From Gimesia sp. (GTDB lineage Bacteria; Planctomycetota; Planctomycetia; Planctomycetales; Planctomycetaceae): DNA of 64,000 nucleotides. The translations under genes were made by a program, and so were the position numbers. Positions 38,417 through 47,252 of the stretch are shown piece after piece (positions within the stretch are counted from its first letter, which is position 1; the number at the start of each line of letters is the position of its first letter). The notes beneath the pieces were generated by a model. It ran no database searches and was not told the origin of the DNA. It was given only the letters and a program-made list of their open reading frames with translations. Location of the stretch: positions 1 through 64,000 of the forward strand of contig NZ_JAVJSQ010000012.1 in assembly GCF_040219335.1 (NCBI RefSeq). The letters run 5' to 3'.

Positions 38417-38463
38417 TGTCTGAACCAGGGGGCCGGGAGCAGAGACTCCAGGCACTCCTCCCG

Positions 38464-39057
38464 TCATTTGCTGACTTTGCGGTTCACTTCTTCCAGTAGA
38501 ATGTCGATGGATTCACACATCTCTTTTTTCAGCGCATGCAGACTGTTCTGCATGACTGCCAGGCCATCGATGCGCTGAGTACTCTGTCGAGTCTCTTCTG
38601 TTGTGCTGGCGGCAACAACTGGTTCCGGCTCTGCAATTTCCGGCGGTGGTTCTGAAGAGCGCATGGAACCACGCAATTTGTTGACGAGCAGTTCCGTATC
38701 AATGGGTTTGATCAACATATCTTTAAACCCGATCGCGAGCGCGTCCCTGGTCAGTTCTTTCATGCGGGGAGAGGATGTTCCATGCTCCCGGGTGACCATC
38801 AGAAAGAAGTTGAGCGGGGGGATGATCCCTTCATCATTGAAACGTTCAATTTTGGAGGCGGCTTTGTAGAGATCGATGGCATTCATGGAGGGCAGGAAGA
38901 GGCTGGTGAGCACGGCGTCGACAGAAAAATCTGTTTTAAGAATGGCGAGCGCTTCTTCCCCACTCTCTGCGGATACCGTGTCAAAATTGTGGCGGGAGAG
39001 TTTCTGGTTCAAACTCTGACGTATGAACCCGATTTCATCGACAATCAGTATTTTCAT
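38464..39057 (-). CDS. Receiver-domain protein with the phospho-acceptor Asp replaced by Ser
   Basis: This 197-residue protein is a CheY-like receiver (about 1-130) with a C-terminal Pro/Glu-rich linker and a coiled helix. Asp7-Glu8 (ILIVDEIGF) and Lys117 (LIKPID) are present. The position that should be Asp is Ser52, in DAVLTSLFLPSMNAIDL; the codon is AGC on the minus strand. Thr89 (MVTREH) fits the switch Thr. It is therefore a pseudo-receiver, possibly constitutive, or driven by binding and not phosphoryl transfer. It has no output DNA-binding domain. It sits at the edge of a signalling island, divergent from the FixJ-like gene, with a very long spacer between. Confidence 0.85.
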   Translation of the reverse strand: MKILIVDEIGFIRQSLNQKLSRHNFDTVSAESGEEALAILKTDFSVDAVLTSLFLPSMNAIDLYKAASKIERFNDEGIIPPLNFFLMVTREHGTSSPRMKELTRDALAIGFKDMLIKPIDTELLVNKLRGSMRSSEPPPEIAEPEPVVAASTTEETRQSTQRIDGLAVMQNSLHALKKEMCESIDILLEEVNRKVSK

Positions 39058-39904
39058 TTTCGATTCCTGCTGTGAATTAAAATCATTCGCTGTCAGCTAC
39101 TTGATTTGGGGGTCTTTCACTTAATCATCTATCGCCTTATAGAAATAAAATAAAAATGGGGGATATTACCCAATTCCAGATAGAGTATTCACCTCCTTAT
39201 TGAATTTGAAGTTGTGTATAGGTAGAACAGGTGGAATAGGGTGTTGTTAGGTGCTATATTTATACGTAATTGGGCCTGTTTCACTCCTTTATCTTATTCC
39301 AAGACAAATCGATTCTGATACCAGCTAAATTGAGCCGGTCATACCTGTTTTAGCCAGCATTCCTGTTATCAGGGCTGCTCTCAAGCTGATCATCAGCGTG
39401 CCCGCGGGCGATAGACGCTATGTTTCAGCCGCATTTTGAAAAGAACTGAAGTTCGAGACGACGGATCGTTTCCTCGGTATTTCTCCCCTCTACATTCAGT
39501 TGGTTCTAGTTGTGTTCATCAATTCCTGGATACAGAACCACACTGGAAATCGGTACTACTTGATCTGTTGAAAAAAACTGGCAAGTATCTCAAATTAAAT
39601 AACTTGTAGAAAACACAGTCACCCAGCGACTAACCATCACGTATTTATTATAGACATAGAGATAGAAAAGTAAGGAAAACGGACTCATGTGTTTACAGCG
39701 GGGGAGTCTATTAATTCGCTCCGTCTGTGAAAGCGCTTTTGCTTTCTAAATGGAATTATAAGAGTAACTGAGATCTGTGGCTTGTGAATGAGAGTCATTG
39801 ATAGAAATACATTCCCCGTTCAGGTAGATATTGAACGGCTTGATTCTACGACTCTCTATTAAATGCCAGGACAACTTTGAACAGACACACTTTTAGAGGC
39901 ACGA
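39058..39904. other. 847-bp AT-rich divergent regulatory spacer
   Basis: This is the longest gene-free stretch in the window and clearly AT-richer than its neighbours. It holds GGGGTCTTTCAC at 39109-39120 (also at 40816-40827), a GAAAGC/GCTTTC inverted repeat (39729-39734 with 39741-39746) and a small frame of 20 codons (39687-39749) after AAGGA. None is proven. It probably carries promoters for the pseudo-receiver and the FixJ-like gene, and could hide a small RNA. No tRNA or long ORF was found. Confidence 0.45.
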
Positions 39905-40546
39905 ATGAGCGATTTTGTTGTGTATGTGATCGATGATGATCTTGACGTGCTGGATTCTATTGCAACACTACTTTCCACATCAGGTTATGAAGTAAAAACG
40001 TATCACAACGTCTATGCATTTCTGGAATCGAAAGAGAATTCCACTCCGGGTTGTGTGCTGATCGATCTGGTCATGCCCGAAATCTGTGGCATTGAATCAA
40101 TGGAGCTGATTCGCAAGCAGCGGCTGTACTATCCGGTCGTGATGATGAGTGCCTACGGAGATATTGAAAAAGCAGTATCAGCAGTCAAACTCGGGGCCTG
40201 CGACTACCTGGAAAAGCCATTTGAGAAAGAGAAGTGCATCAAAGCGATCGAATACGCGAGATCACAACTCAATGAGGAAGGCGGTCCTGCCGATGCGGAC
40301 AGTCAGGAATATCTGGAACTCTATGACAACTTAACCCGACGCGAAAAACAGGTCTTTCACCTGATTGCAGATGGGCAGGCGGGAAAACAGATTGCAAATG
40401 CGATGTCCATCAGCTACCGCACCATGGAAAAACATAAAGCCAATGTGTTGAACAAGCTGGGCATTTCAAGTGCGACGGATATCGTGCATATTCTATACAA
40501 AATCAAAGACATGCCCGGTTTTCAGAAAGACGGAAACGACGCCTGA
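39905..40546 (+). CDS. FixJ/NarL-type response regulator
   Basis: This 213-residue protein has a receiver domain (1-120) with Asp10-Asp11-Asp12, phospho-acceptor Asp54 in VLIDLVMPE, the switch Ser in VVMMSAYGD, and Lys in YLEKPFEKE. The C-terminal LuxR-type HTH (about 145-205) contains LTRREKQVFHLIADGQAGKQIANAM and SYRTMEKHKANVLNKLGIS, which is typical FixJ style. It binds DNA when phosphorylated. No partner kinase touches it; the FixL-like kinase at 42631 and the hybrid kinase at 40899 are candidates. Very long untranslated-looking regions flank it on both sides. Confidence 0.93.
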   Translation: MSDFVVYVIDDDLDVLDSIATLLSTSGYEVKTYHNVYAFLESKENSTPGCVLIDLVMPEICGIESMELIRKQRLYYPVVMMSAYGDIEKAVSAVKLGACDYLEKPFEKEKCIKAIEYARSQLNEEGGPADADSQEYLELYDNLTRREKQVFHLIADGQAGKQIANAMSISYRTMEKHKANVLNKLGISSATDIVHILYKIKDMPGFQKDGNDA

Positions 40547-40898
40547 GTTCCACTCTGCCACACTTCGCCAGCCACTGCGCGGTAGGATAATCTGCCTGAT
40601 CGTTCAGGCTTAACTGAGCCATTTAATGGCTTTCCCTGTCTGCTGGGAGCATTGCTTAACCACTCTGGTTTTAATCTGTTGCCCTCGATTAGTGAGGCGT
40701 GATCTACAAATTCCGAAGCTGGATTGGGGGGATTCCCCCATCGATTTTGACTGATCGAAAGTCGATAAACCGAACATCAGCATATTTTAACTCTCTCAGT
40801 GAGTGACAAGAAATCGGGGTCTTTCACAAGCTGAATTATCTGAAGGGGAAATGTCTAACTAAAGCGTATTAACATTCTGCCAGACAGAAGGGCCTGTC
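40547..40898. other. Structured spacer between FixJ-like gene and hybrid kinase
   Basis: This 352-bp spacer holds four clear dyads: GCCTGA/TCAGGC at 40594-40609 with a 4-base loop; AGCCATT-T-AATGGCT at 40617-40631; TGGGGG/CCCCCA at 40725-40740 with a GATT loop; and a TCGATTTT/AAAGTCGA stem at 40741-40765 with one G-T pair. The repeated 12-mer GGGGTCTTTCAC lies at 40816-40827. The first is a terminator candidate (no T run); the others look like a structured leader or protein sites. No gene was found. Confidence 0.5.
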
Positions 40899-42590
40899 AT
40901 GACATCCAGACAAAGTCGATCCGTTGTGGATCAATTTGCGAGTCAGCTGTTACAACTGAGTATTGATGTCTCCATCGCAGTCGATGAGCGGGGCGTCATT
41001 TTAGCGGCGACCAATTCAATCAGCGATCTATTTGGCTGGAGTCGCGAAGACGCGAGTGGGCAGAATATTCGAGAACTGATTTCTGAATCCAGTCTCGAAC
41101 AGTTCGATCATTATATTGTCGAATCACTGGGAACAGCATCCGGAACTGCCCGGAATATAATGGCCAGGCGAAAGGATGACTCCTGTTTCGCGACCGAACT
41201 GACCCTGAAGCCCGTTGACGACCCCGACGACCAGATTCAATTTATCGGTGTTTTCCGAGACTGTAGCGAGCAGCGCAAGTCGCAGAACAAACTGGATGAA
41301 TACGTCGAGCGGCTCAAACAGTCTCGCAGAGAGATGAAACGCAAGGATTTTCAGCTCAAATCCGCCATGAGCATCGTTGATCGAGCCAATCAGGCTAAGA
41401 GTGAATTTCTGGCGAACATGAGTCACGAAATACGCACTCCGATGACGGCCATCCTGGGATACACCGATCTCCTGAAAGAGCATTCCGCCGGTCAGGAGCA
41501 GCAGGAACTGATTGAGATTATTCAGAATAATGGTGCGCATCTGCTGCAGGTCATCAATGATATCCTGGATCTCTCCAAGATCGAAATGGGGGACTTCGCC
41601 ATCCGGAAAGTCCACTGCTCTCCGCTGCGGGTCTTGAGGGAAGTGATTGATGAATATCAGCCCCTGGCATCTCAGAAGGGGCTCAGTCTCCAGACGCGGT
41701 ACCAGAAATCATTGCCCGATTCGATTCAGACGGATCCGGGTCGCTTGAAACAGGTCCTGGCGAATCTGATCAGTAATGCCATCAAGTTTACTAATACAGG
41801 GCATATTGAACTGGATGTGCGAATGTCTGTTCAGTCACCCCTGGATCGGATTCTACAGCTCAGCGTGAGTGATACGGGGATTGGAATCCCTGCTGAAAAA
41901 CTGAAAACCATTTTCGAGCCGTTTACCCAGGCTGACAGTTCAACATCGCGCAATTATGGTGGCACCGGACTGGGACTGACTCTGAGTCGCAAGCTGGTAC
42001 AAATCCTGGGCGGCAATCTGACCGTACAGTCTACACTCGACCGAGGTAGTGTCTTCACGGTCACGTTGCATCTGGAACCGGATGAAGATCAGCTCTTGTC
42101 TCACGGACTGGGATTCCAGTTCGAAACTGCTGGCTCAAATACGAAGGACATCATAAGCCCTGAAATGGACCAGCGGTCCTGTGGTAATGCGGAGAAGATT
42201 TTGCTGGTCGATGATACGCCGGAGATCCGTCGTCTGTTTACATACCTGTTGAACAAGATGGGGTTGGATGTCAAAACGGCATCCAATGGAAAAGAAGCCG
42301 TGGATCAAATTCGAACCGCTGTGGCACAGAATGCTGCTTTCGATCTGATTCTGATGGACATGCAGATGCCTGTGATGAGCGGTTATGAGGCAGTACGGAT
42401 TTTACGGGAACAGGAAATACCGGTTCCCGTGATTGCGATCACGGCGCATGCCCTGGTTGCCGACCGGGAAAAATGCCTTGCTGCCGGCTGCACAGACTAT
42501 CTCAGCAAACCGGTCAAATTCGATGTCCTGTATGAGATGGTGCAACGCTACCTTCCCGCCCGGGCGATGCTGCAACTGAATCATAACTGA
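40899..42590 (+). CDS. Soluble hybrid histidine kinase (PAS-HisKA-HATPase-REC)
   Basis: The 563-residue protein starts with a PAS domain (about 20-125, with GWSREDASGQNI). A coiled linker follows, then HisKA with His176 in LANMSHEIRTPM, the HATPase with N box VLANLISNAIKF and G boxes SDTGIGIP and GGTGLGLTLS, and a C-terminal receiver with phospho-acceptor Asp487 in LILMDMQMP. It has no membrane segment, so the signal is cytosolic or PAS-bound. It could feed the pseudo-receiver, the FixJ-like regulator, or its own receiver through an Hpt. No Hpt gene is nearby. It is convergent with the FixL-like kinase. Confidence 0.93.
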   Translation: MTSRQSRSVVDQFASQLLQLSIDVSIAVDERGVILAATNSISDLFGWSREDASGQNIRELISESSLEQFDHYIVESLGTASGTARNIMARRKDDSCFATELTLKPVDDPDDQIQFIGVFRDCSEQRKSQNKLDEYVERLKQSRREMKRKDFQLKSAMSIVDRANQAKSEFLANMSHEIRTPMTAILGYTDLLKEHSAGQEQQELIEIIQNNGAHLLQVINDILDLSKIEMGDFAIRKVHCSPLRVLREVIDEYQPLASQKGLSLQTRYQKSLPDSIQTDPGRLKQVLANLISNAIKFTNTGHIELDVRMSVQSPLDRILQLSVSDTGIGIPAEKLKTIFEPFTQADSSTSRNYGGTGLGLTLSRKLVQILGGNLTVQSTLDRGSVFTVTLHLEPDEDQLLSHGLGFQFETAGSNTKDIISPEMDQRSCGNAEKILLVDDTPEIRRLFTYLLNKMGLDVKTASNGKEAVDQIRTAVAQNAAFDLILMDMQMPVMSGYEAVRILREQEIPVPVIAITAHALVADREKCLAAGCTDYLSKPVKFDVLYEMVQRYLPARAMLQLNHN

Positions 42591-42630
42591 GCGGGAAGTC
42601 GTTTCAGTCGTGAGCAGCGTCGGCTCTGAT

Positions 42631-44280
42631 TTACCGATTGTGCTCAGTGCGAGGACGTTCGAGGGGCTTCTGACAGGCAGGCAACTGGATACAGAAGGTT
42701 GCTCCTTTGCGGGGGTTGGGAAGAAACCACATTTTTCCCTCCGCGGACTGGATCAGTGAGCGGCTGAGAGACAGGCCGATTCCCAGTCCGGACTGTTTGC
42801 TTGTCGCGAAAGGAGTAAACAGTTTACTGCGGAAGCTTTCGGGAACACCGCAGCCGGTATCTGAGACGGATATCTGAATCATTCTGTCGGTTGTGGAAGC
42901 CGTTGAAATAGTCAACGTGCGGGGAGCCGGGGAATGTTCCATGGCTTCTACCGCGTTTTTAAAGAGGTTGACCAGTACCTGTTCAATCTGCACGCGGTCA
43001 GCATAGACGGTCGTAAACTTATGCTTGTAGCAGGTTTTGACTTCGATCTGTTTGAGTCGGATCTGGTAGTTGATGATCTGCAGAGCGCTGCGGATACTGT
43101 CGTGAATATTAAACAGGAACCTTTGTTGCGGCTGTTTTTGAGTAAATGCTTTCAGTCTACGGATAATCTCACCGGAACGCAGTGCCTGTCTTTCAATTTT
43201 TTCGCGGAGTTGGCTGACATCTTCTCCCTGTTCCATCAGGCTTTTCATCGCACCACAGTAATTGGCGATCGCTGTGAGAGGTTGATTCAGTTCATGTGAC
43301 AGCCCCGCGATGAGTTCACCTTTCACGACCAGACGGGAGACATGGGCCAGCTCATCACGATATTCCTGGGCAATTCTGCTGGCCTCAACTTTTTCGGTGA
43401 TGTCCTGAATGGTGCCGTACATCAGCTGACTCTCACCCGTTGCATCCGGTTTGAGTCCTGCCTGAAGATGGACGTATCGAATCTCCCCCTGTGGCCGCAC
43501 GATACGATGCTCGAAACTGAACGGCAGCCTGTTATCAAGAGTGTTGGTGATCACCCGGGTGACCAGCTTCCGGTCTTCAGCATGCACCATTTCCATGAAG
43601 GTCTGCGTTGTGGGTTGGAAATCGAAGTCTCCCAGACCCAGAATGCGATAGATCTCTTCCGACCACCAGAGTGTGTTCTCCCGGGTATCCCATTCCCAGC
43701 TGCCGATGTGGGCTTGTCGCTGTGCTTCTGACAGACGGGCATGCACGTGTTGTAATTTAATTTCTGCGGTTTTTCTTTGTGTGATGTCCTGGATAATCAC
43801 CAGAGTCTCTTCTGGCTGGTAAGGTAGCAGCCGAGCCTGGAACCAGCGCATTGCCTGTGTTATTTCCAGCGCGTATTCAAAAGTGACAGGGGCCTGTGAC
43901 TGGATCAGTTCCTGCTGTGCCGTTTCAAACTGACTGGCAACAGACGAGGGGAAGATCTCGTGCAGATGTCTCTGGTGTACCGTTTCGACCGGCAGAAAGT
44001 GGTGCTGATTCTTTTCATTCACGAAGCGGGTAATGACACCTCGTAAATTCAGATGAAAATAGAGGTCCGGATTCACATCCAGAATCATTTGTAACTGGGC
44101 AGACCGTTCTGTCTCCCAATGTTCCAGCATTTCCTGTCGCAGTTTTTCATTGATCTGTAAGCGCGTGGAAGGCTGAAGCAGTTCGGGGAGAAAATTGAGA
44201 TCCTGAATTGTGGTCAAAGCAACATCCATGTGCTGATCTCGCATTCTGTGTTGTGTTGAAGGGCTGACCGACCCGATCAC
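42631..44280 (-). CDS. FixL-type sensor histidine kinase with two PAS domains
   Basis: This 549-residue kinase has two PAS regions (about 65-170 with QDITQRKTAE at the end, and 190-300 with IGSWEWDTRENTLWWSEEIYRI and a PAC tail). The HisKA has His329 in LIAGLSHELNQPLTAIANYCG, the FixL/DctB type. The HATPase has VLVNLFKNAVEAM (N box), SVSDTGCGVPESF and GLGIGLSLSRS. No membrane segments. PAS ligand-binding residues cannot be assigned to heme by eye. Family pairing with FixJ regulators makes it the likely partner of the regulator at 39905, which is separated only by the hybrid kinase. Confidence 0.92.
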   Translation of the reverse strand: MIGSVSPSTQHRMRDQHMDVALTTIQDLNFLPELLQPSTRLQINEKLRQEMLEHWETERSAQLQMILDVNPDLYFHLNLRGVITRFVNEKNQHHFLPVETVHQRHLHEIFPSSVASQFETAQQELIQSQAPVTFEYALEITQAMRWFQARLLPYQPEETLVIIQDITQRKTAEIKLQHVHARLSEAQRQAHIGSWEWDTRENTLWWSEEIYRILGLGDFDFQPTTQTFMEMVHAEDRKLVTRVITNTLDNRLPFSFEHRIVRPQGEIRYVHLQAGLKPDATGESQLMYGTIQDITEKVEASRIAQEYRDELAHVSRLVVKGELIAGLSHELNQPLTAIANYCGAMKSLMEQGEDVSQLREKIERQALRSGEIIRRLKAFTQKQPQQRFLFNIHDSIRSALQIINYQIRLKQIEVKTCYKHKFTTVYADRVQIEQVLVNLFKNAVEAMEHSPAPRTLTISTASTTDRMIQISVSDTGCGVPESFRSKLFTPFATSKQSGLGIGLSLSRSLIQSAEGKMWFLPNPRKGATFCIQLPACQKPLERPRTEHNR

Positions 44281-44538
44281 TGTACCTCATGTAGAGGGAG
44301 CTGGAGTTCAGGCCAGGAAATGTTCAAGTCTGTATGAACTGTCGCTATCAGGAGGATTATGTCTGGTTTTGGTTTTTAGATAAACCCCGATTTATGTACT
44401 GGGTTTCGCTGTTAGATAGAAACAGGGAGGGCAGGAGTATCTGTAACCGGCAGAGGGCAGACACTGCGCAGGTCAATGCGAAAGCGAAGCACCTGAGGTG
44501 GGGGAAGCAGAAAGCAGTTCTGCAAAGAGAAACAGTAA

Positions 44539-44623
44539 TAGCCGAGGCGGGACTCGAACCCGCACGCCCTTTACGGACCCGGGATTTTAAGTCCCGTGCG
44601 TCTGCCAATTCCGCCACTCGGCC
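44539..44623 (-). tRNA. tRNA-Leu(UAA)
   Basis: The minus strand folds as a class II tRNA of 85 nt. The acceptor stem has seven pairs with G1-U72. The anticodon stem CGGGA/TCCCG encloses loop CTTAAAA, giving anticodon TAA. A long variable arm follows (GGGTCCGTAAAGGGCGT region), then the T-arm with TTCGAGT. The D-arm contains the AATTGG loop. The discriminator is A73 and the CCA end is not encoded. A plus-strand frame crossing this gene is spurious. Confidence 0.97.
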
Positions 44624-44634
44624 ATGACTTTAAG

Positions 44635-44665
44635 AGTATATAGATTATTAGGTTATGTATTGCAA
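44635..44665 (-). promoter_or_regulatory. Sigma-70-like promoter of tRNA-Leu
   Basis: On the minus strand TTGCAA (44660-44665 on the plus strand) is followed by a 17-base spacer and TATATA (44637-44642). TATACT (overlapping, 44635-44640) is an alternative with a 19-base spacer. The tRNA begins about 12 bases past this box, so the transcript start would be near the mature 5' end. Confidence 0.6.
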
Positions 44666-44755
44666 GCGAGAACCGGAAAAACAGGGACCTGAGATCCCCG
44701 CCGATAACCGGTCTGGTCAGATTCAGCTGCTTTTCTACTCAATCAAAAATAGAGG

Positions 44756-45379
44756 TTAACCACCGTTCTGGTTTTTCCTGATGCGTCGTCTGCGGCGTTG
44801 CAAAGCCGAATCGGGAGAGGAAGATGTGCTCGTTGGCGCTCGTTTTTTCTTCTTCTTTTTCTTCGGTTTGCTCAAGCGAGAACGTAGAAAAATAGAGTTG
44901 TCATAGGCGATATAACCTCCCCCGATCAGTAGCAGCAAAGGGATCAATGGGCTCAGGTTTACGAGCCAGTTTGACCCTTTTTCCAGGACCGCTTTGGAAT
45001 GATCTTCCGGAGAATAAAATACCGGGTGTTTTGAGCCCACGGGGTATTTATCAACGACCTCTTCGGCGTGGGAGGGAATGGGAGTCTCAAAACTACGGAA
45101 GGCGATGTCTGAACTTGTATAGTTTTTTCCATCAACCGAATAGCGATAAGATACGATTGGTGTCCAGGCAGGTCTTCGACGATTTTGACCTGTCTTGACC
45201 TCAGATTGCGTGATTTCCGCTTCCGTCTGAGGCCAGTTCGCGCTTTGTCTGGCTTCGCTAATTTTCTTGAATGTCGGTTTGATCAGAAACGGTGCCCCGA
45301 TGACCATGGCGGCACCAATCAGGGCTTTCGCCAGTAGAAACCAGTTTGGATCTCCTGGGTGGGGAGCTAAAGCTCTCAT
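44756..45379 (-). CDS. DUF3592 domain membrane protein
   Basis: This 207-residue protein has an N-terminal membrane helix (LLAKALIGAAMVIGAPFLI), a soluble DUF3592 segment (about 45-135: NWPQTEAEITQSEV, VSYRYSVDGKNYTSSDIAF, KYPVGSKHPVFYSPEDHSKAV), then a second helix (WLVNLSPLIPLLLLIGGGYI). The tail is Lys/Arg-rich (KPKKKKKKKRAPTSTSSS). DUF3592 domains occur in small membrane proteins of unknown role. The gene lies alone, after the tRNA gene and before the GlsB-like gene on the same strand with a 161-bp gap. Confidence 0.8.
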   Translation of the reverse strand: MRALAPHPGDPNWFLLAKALIGAAMVIGAPFLIKPTFKKISEARQSANWPQTEAEITQSEVKTGQNRRRPAWTPIVSYRYSVDGKNYTSSDIAFRSFETPIPSHAEEVVDKYPVGSKHPVFYSPEDHSKAVLEKGSNWLVNLSPLIPLLLLIGGGYIAYDNSIFLRSRLSKPKKKKKKKRAPTSTSSSPDSALQRRRRRIRKNQNGG

Positions 45380-45540
45380 GAATCGTCCTCAGCTGAGTAG
45401 CCTCTCGTCAGCCCACTCGCGATCAAAGGGACTGAGCAGATGTCAGCTTACGATTCTGGTGGACATTCGCGTCTTTGTCAATGCGTTTCACTACATCACA
45501 TGGGCGAATTTTCATACTCGTCGGGCAGATTGGACCCCGA

Positions 45541-45924
45541 TTAATAGGTCTCATCAGCCAGGCCACGGGCACGACGTCGTCTGCGACGACGGTGCAACCA
45601 GCGTTCGCCATCTTCGGCTTCAGCGAAAAAGGAACCGGCCAGCATGCGATAGAAAAACAGCAGAATGAAGGCACCACCGGTGGCCGCCAGGAAACCGATC
45701 GAACTGATCGGCGTGACACGTGCTCCGTCCCAGAAAAACATCAGGGTTCCACAACCGACCACACTGCCGCCGATCCCCATTAACATTGTGCTGACGGCAC
45801 CCCCTGGATCTTTTCCGGGCATGATCGCCTTAGCTGCCAGACCTACCAGCGTGCCGAAGCCAACCCAGACTAACATCTCGTTGACGGCTTCCTGCAGAAT
45901 CTGAGTCATGTTCTCATCAAACAT
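45541..45924 (-). CDS. GlsB/YeaQ/YmgE family small membrane protein
   Basis: This 127-residue protein has three membrane helices in the transglycosylase-associated (GlsB/YeaQ/YmgE) pattern: WVGFGTLVGLAAKAIMPG, TMLMGIGGSVVGCGTLMFF, and a third GFLAATGGAFILLFFYRML. The C-terminus is an Arg-rich tail (HRRRRRRRARGLADE), unusual for the family and probably cytoplasmic. Family members are often induced by stress, but no stress signal is visible here. M6 (ATG) is an alternative start. Confidence 0.82.
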   Translation of the reverse strand: MFDENMTQILQEAVNEMLVWVGFGTLVGLAAKAIMPGKDPGGAVSTMLMGIGGSVVGCGTLMFFWDGARVTPISSIGFLAATGGAFILLFFYRMLAGSFFAEAEDGERWLHRRRRRRRARGLADETY

Positions 45925-46141
45925 TATGACGGTCCTTCGTCGCTAAATGCTTTTAGATCTTGTGTTTAGGGGGGGATTGTGTCTATGAGCAGGTTGGCCC
46001 GGTGAGGAGAGGCTCTTCTTACCCGACATAGTTATTATCGTCAAGACCGATCTGAAACTTGGGTTACGAACCGTTTTACTGGAATTTGGCTCAAGTTATT
46101 TACGTTTTTGAGACGCAAAACGTGGCTGACTTTAACTGAGC

Positions 46142-47203
46142 TTAACCACTGAGCCAATCGTCCAGATGCTCAGCCACGAACGCATCATCATTCAGATGGG
46201 GGTAAGCTTCATAGATCCGATCAATCTCAGCCAACTGTCCGGGGCCCAGGGTTTCCTGGGGATTCAGGCACCAGATTCCCTCCAGCAGCCCCTGACGACG
46301 CAGCACTTCATGAATGCCGGGGATACAACCCTGGAACCGGTTAGCCACGTCAAAGAAGGCTGCGTTGCAGTCCGTTACTTCGGTGTTCAACTGCATGATG
46401 GAAAGCGGAATGGCTTCACCGCGGGAGGCGATCTGTTGACATTCATCGAGAATTTCCACAGCCCGACTGGTCCAGACAGCCCAGTGTCCGAGCAGGCCGC
46501 CCCGGATGCGGCGTTCGAGGACATTCTCTCCCGAACGAAAACGGAATGGTGTGACCAGGTCGAGTACGATGTTGTCATCATTCCCCGTATACAGGGCGAT
46601 ATCTTCGCGGCCCGATTCTGCCACCGCGCGGATCACGTCCAGAGTGTGATAGCGGTTGAAGGGGGCCATTTTAATCGCGGCCACGTTTTCAATCTCACAG
46701 AACCGCCGCCAGAAGGAGTAAGGGAGCAGTCGTCCGCCCACGTCCGGTTGCAGATAGAATCCGAAGACGGGAATGATTTCAGCCACGGCGCGACAATGTT
46801 GAATCAGCGTCTCTTCATCCACTTCCTTGAGAGCAGACAGGCTGAGCAGACCATAGTGGTAGCTGGCTTCTCGTGCAATACTGGCTTCCCGTGTGGCCTG
46901 ATCGGTGGGACCACAGATGCCTGTGACGCGAATCAGGGGAACGCGTCGTGTCGCATCGGCCCGGTCCATCTCTTCGCTGGCCAGTTCCAGAACGGGTTGA
47001 AACAGATCGATACCCGGTTCGCGTATTTCAAACTGTGTCGTATGCACGCCGACTGCCAGTCCGCCCACACCACTGGCGATGTAATAGCGCGAAAGTGCCC
47101 TTTGCCGGCGTTCATCCAGTTGTCGGGAGGCATTCAGGGCCAGGGGATGTGCCGGGATGGCGGTTCCCTGTTGGAGCGTTTTCGTAATGATGGACGGTGT
47201 CAC
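46142..47203 (-). CDS. Dihydrodipicolinate synthase (DapA/NanA) family aldolase
   Basis: The 353-residue (beta/alpha)8 protein carries the Schiff-base Lys178 in AAIKMAPFNRYHT and Tyr150 in VFGFYLQPDVGG, where family members usually have IYNxP. The N-terminal glycine pattern SGVGGLAVGVHTTQF resembles the GxxGxxxxGxTGE substrate loop. It has about 60 residues more than DapA. It is downstream of an epimerase/dehydratase with a 49-base gap, so the pair may process a sugar or 2-keto acid. True lysine biosynthesis is unlikely because of the changed motifs. Substrate unknown. Confidence 0.85.
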   Translation of the reverse strand: MTPSIITKTLQQGTAIPAHPLALNASRQLDERRQRALSRYYIASGVGGLAVGVHTTQFEIREPGIDLFQPVLELASEEMDRADATRRVPLIRVTGICGPTDQATREASIAREASYHYGLLSLSALKEVDEETLIQHCRAVAEIIPVFGFYLQPDVGGRLLPYSFWRRFCEIENVAAIKMAPFNRYHTLDVIRAVAESGREDIALYTGNDDNIVLDLVTPFRFRSGENVLERRIRGGLLGHWAVWTSRAVEILDECQQIASRGEAIPLSIMQLNTEVTDCNAAFFDVANRFQGCIPGIHEVLRRQGLLEGIWCLNPQETLGPGQLAEIDRIYEAYPHLNDDAFVAEHLDDWLSG

Positions 47204-47252
47204 AATTCGTTTGCATCCTGATTCAAAGCGAGGAAGTGATAGTCAGCTGACT

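Noticed and set aside
44334-44627. 97-residue plus-strand frame
   Set aside because: It runs across the tRNA-Leu gene and has no ribosome-binding site.
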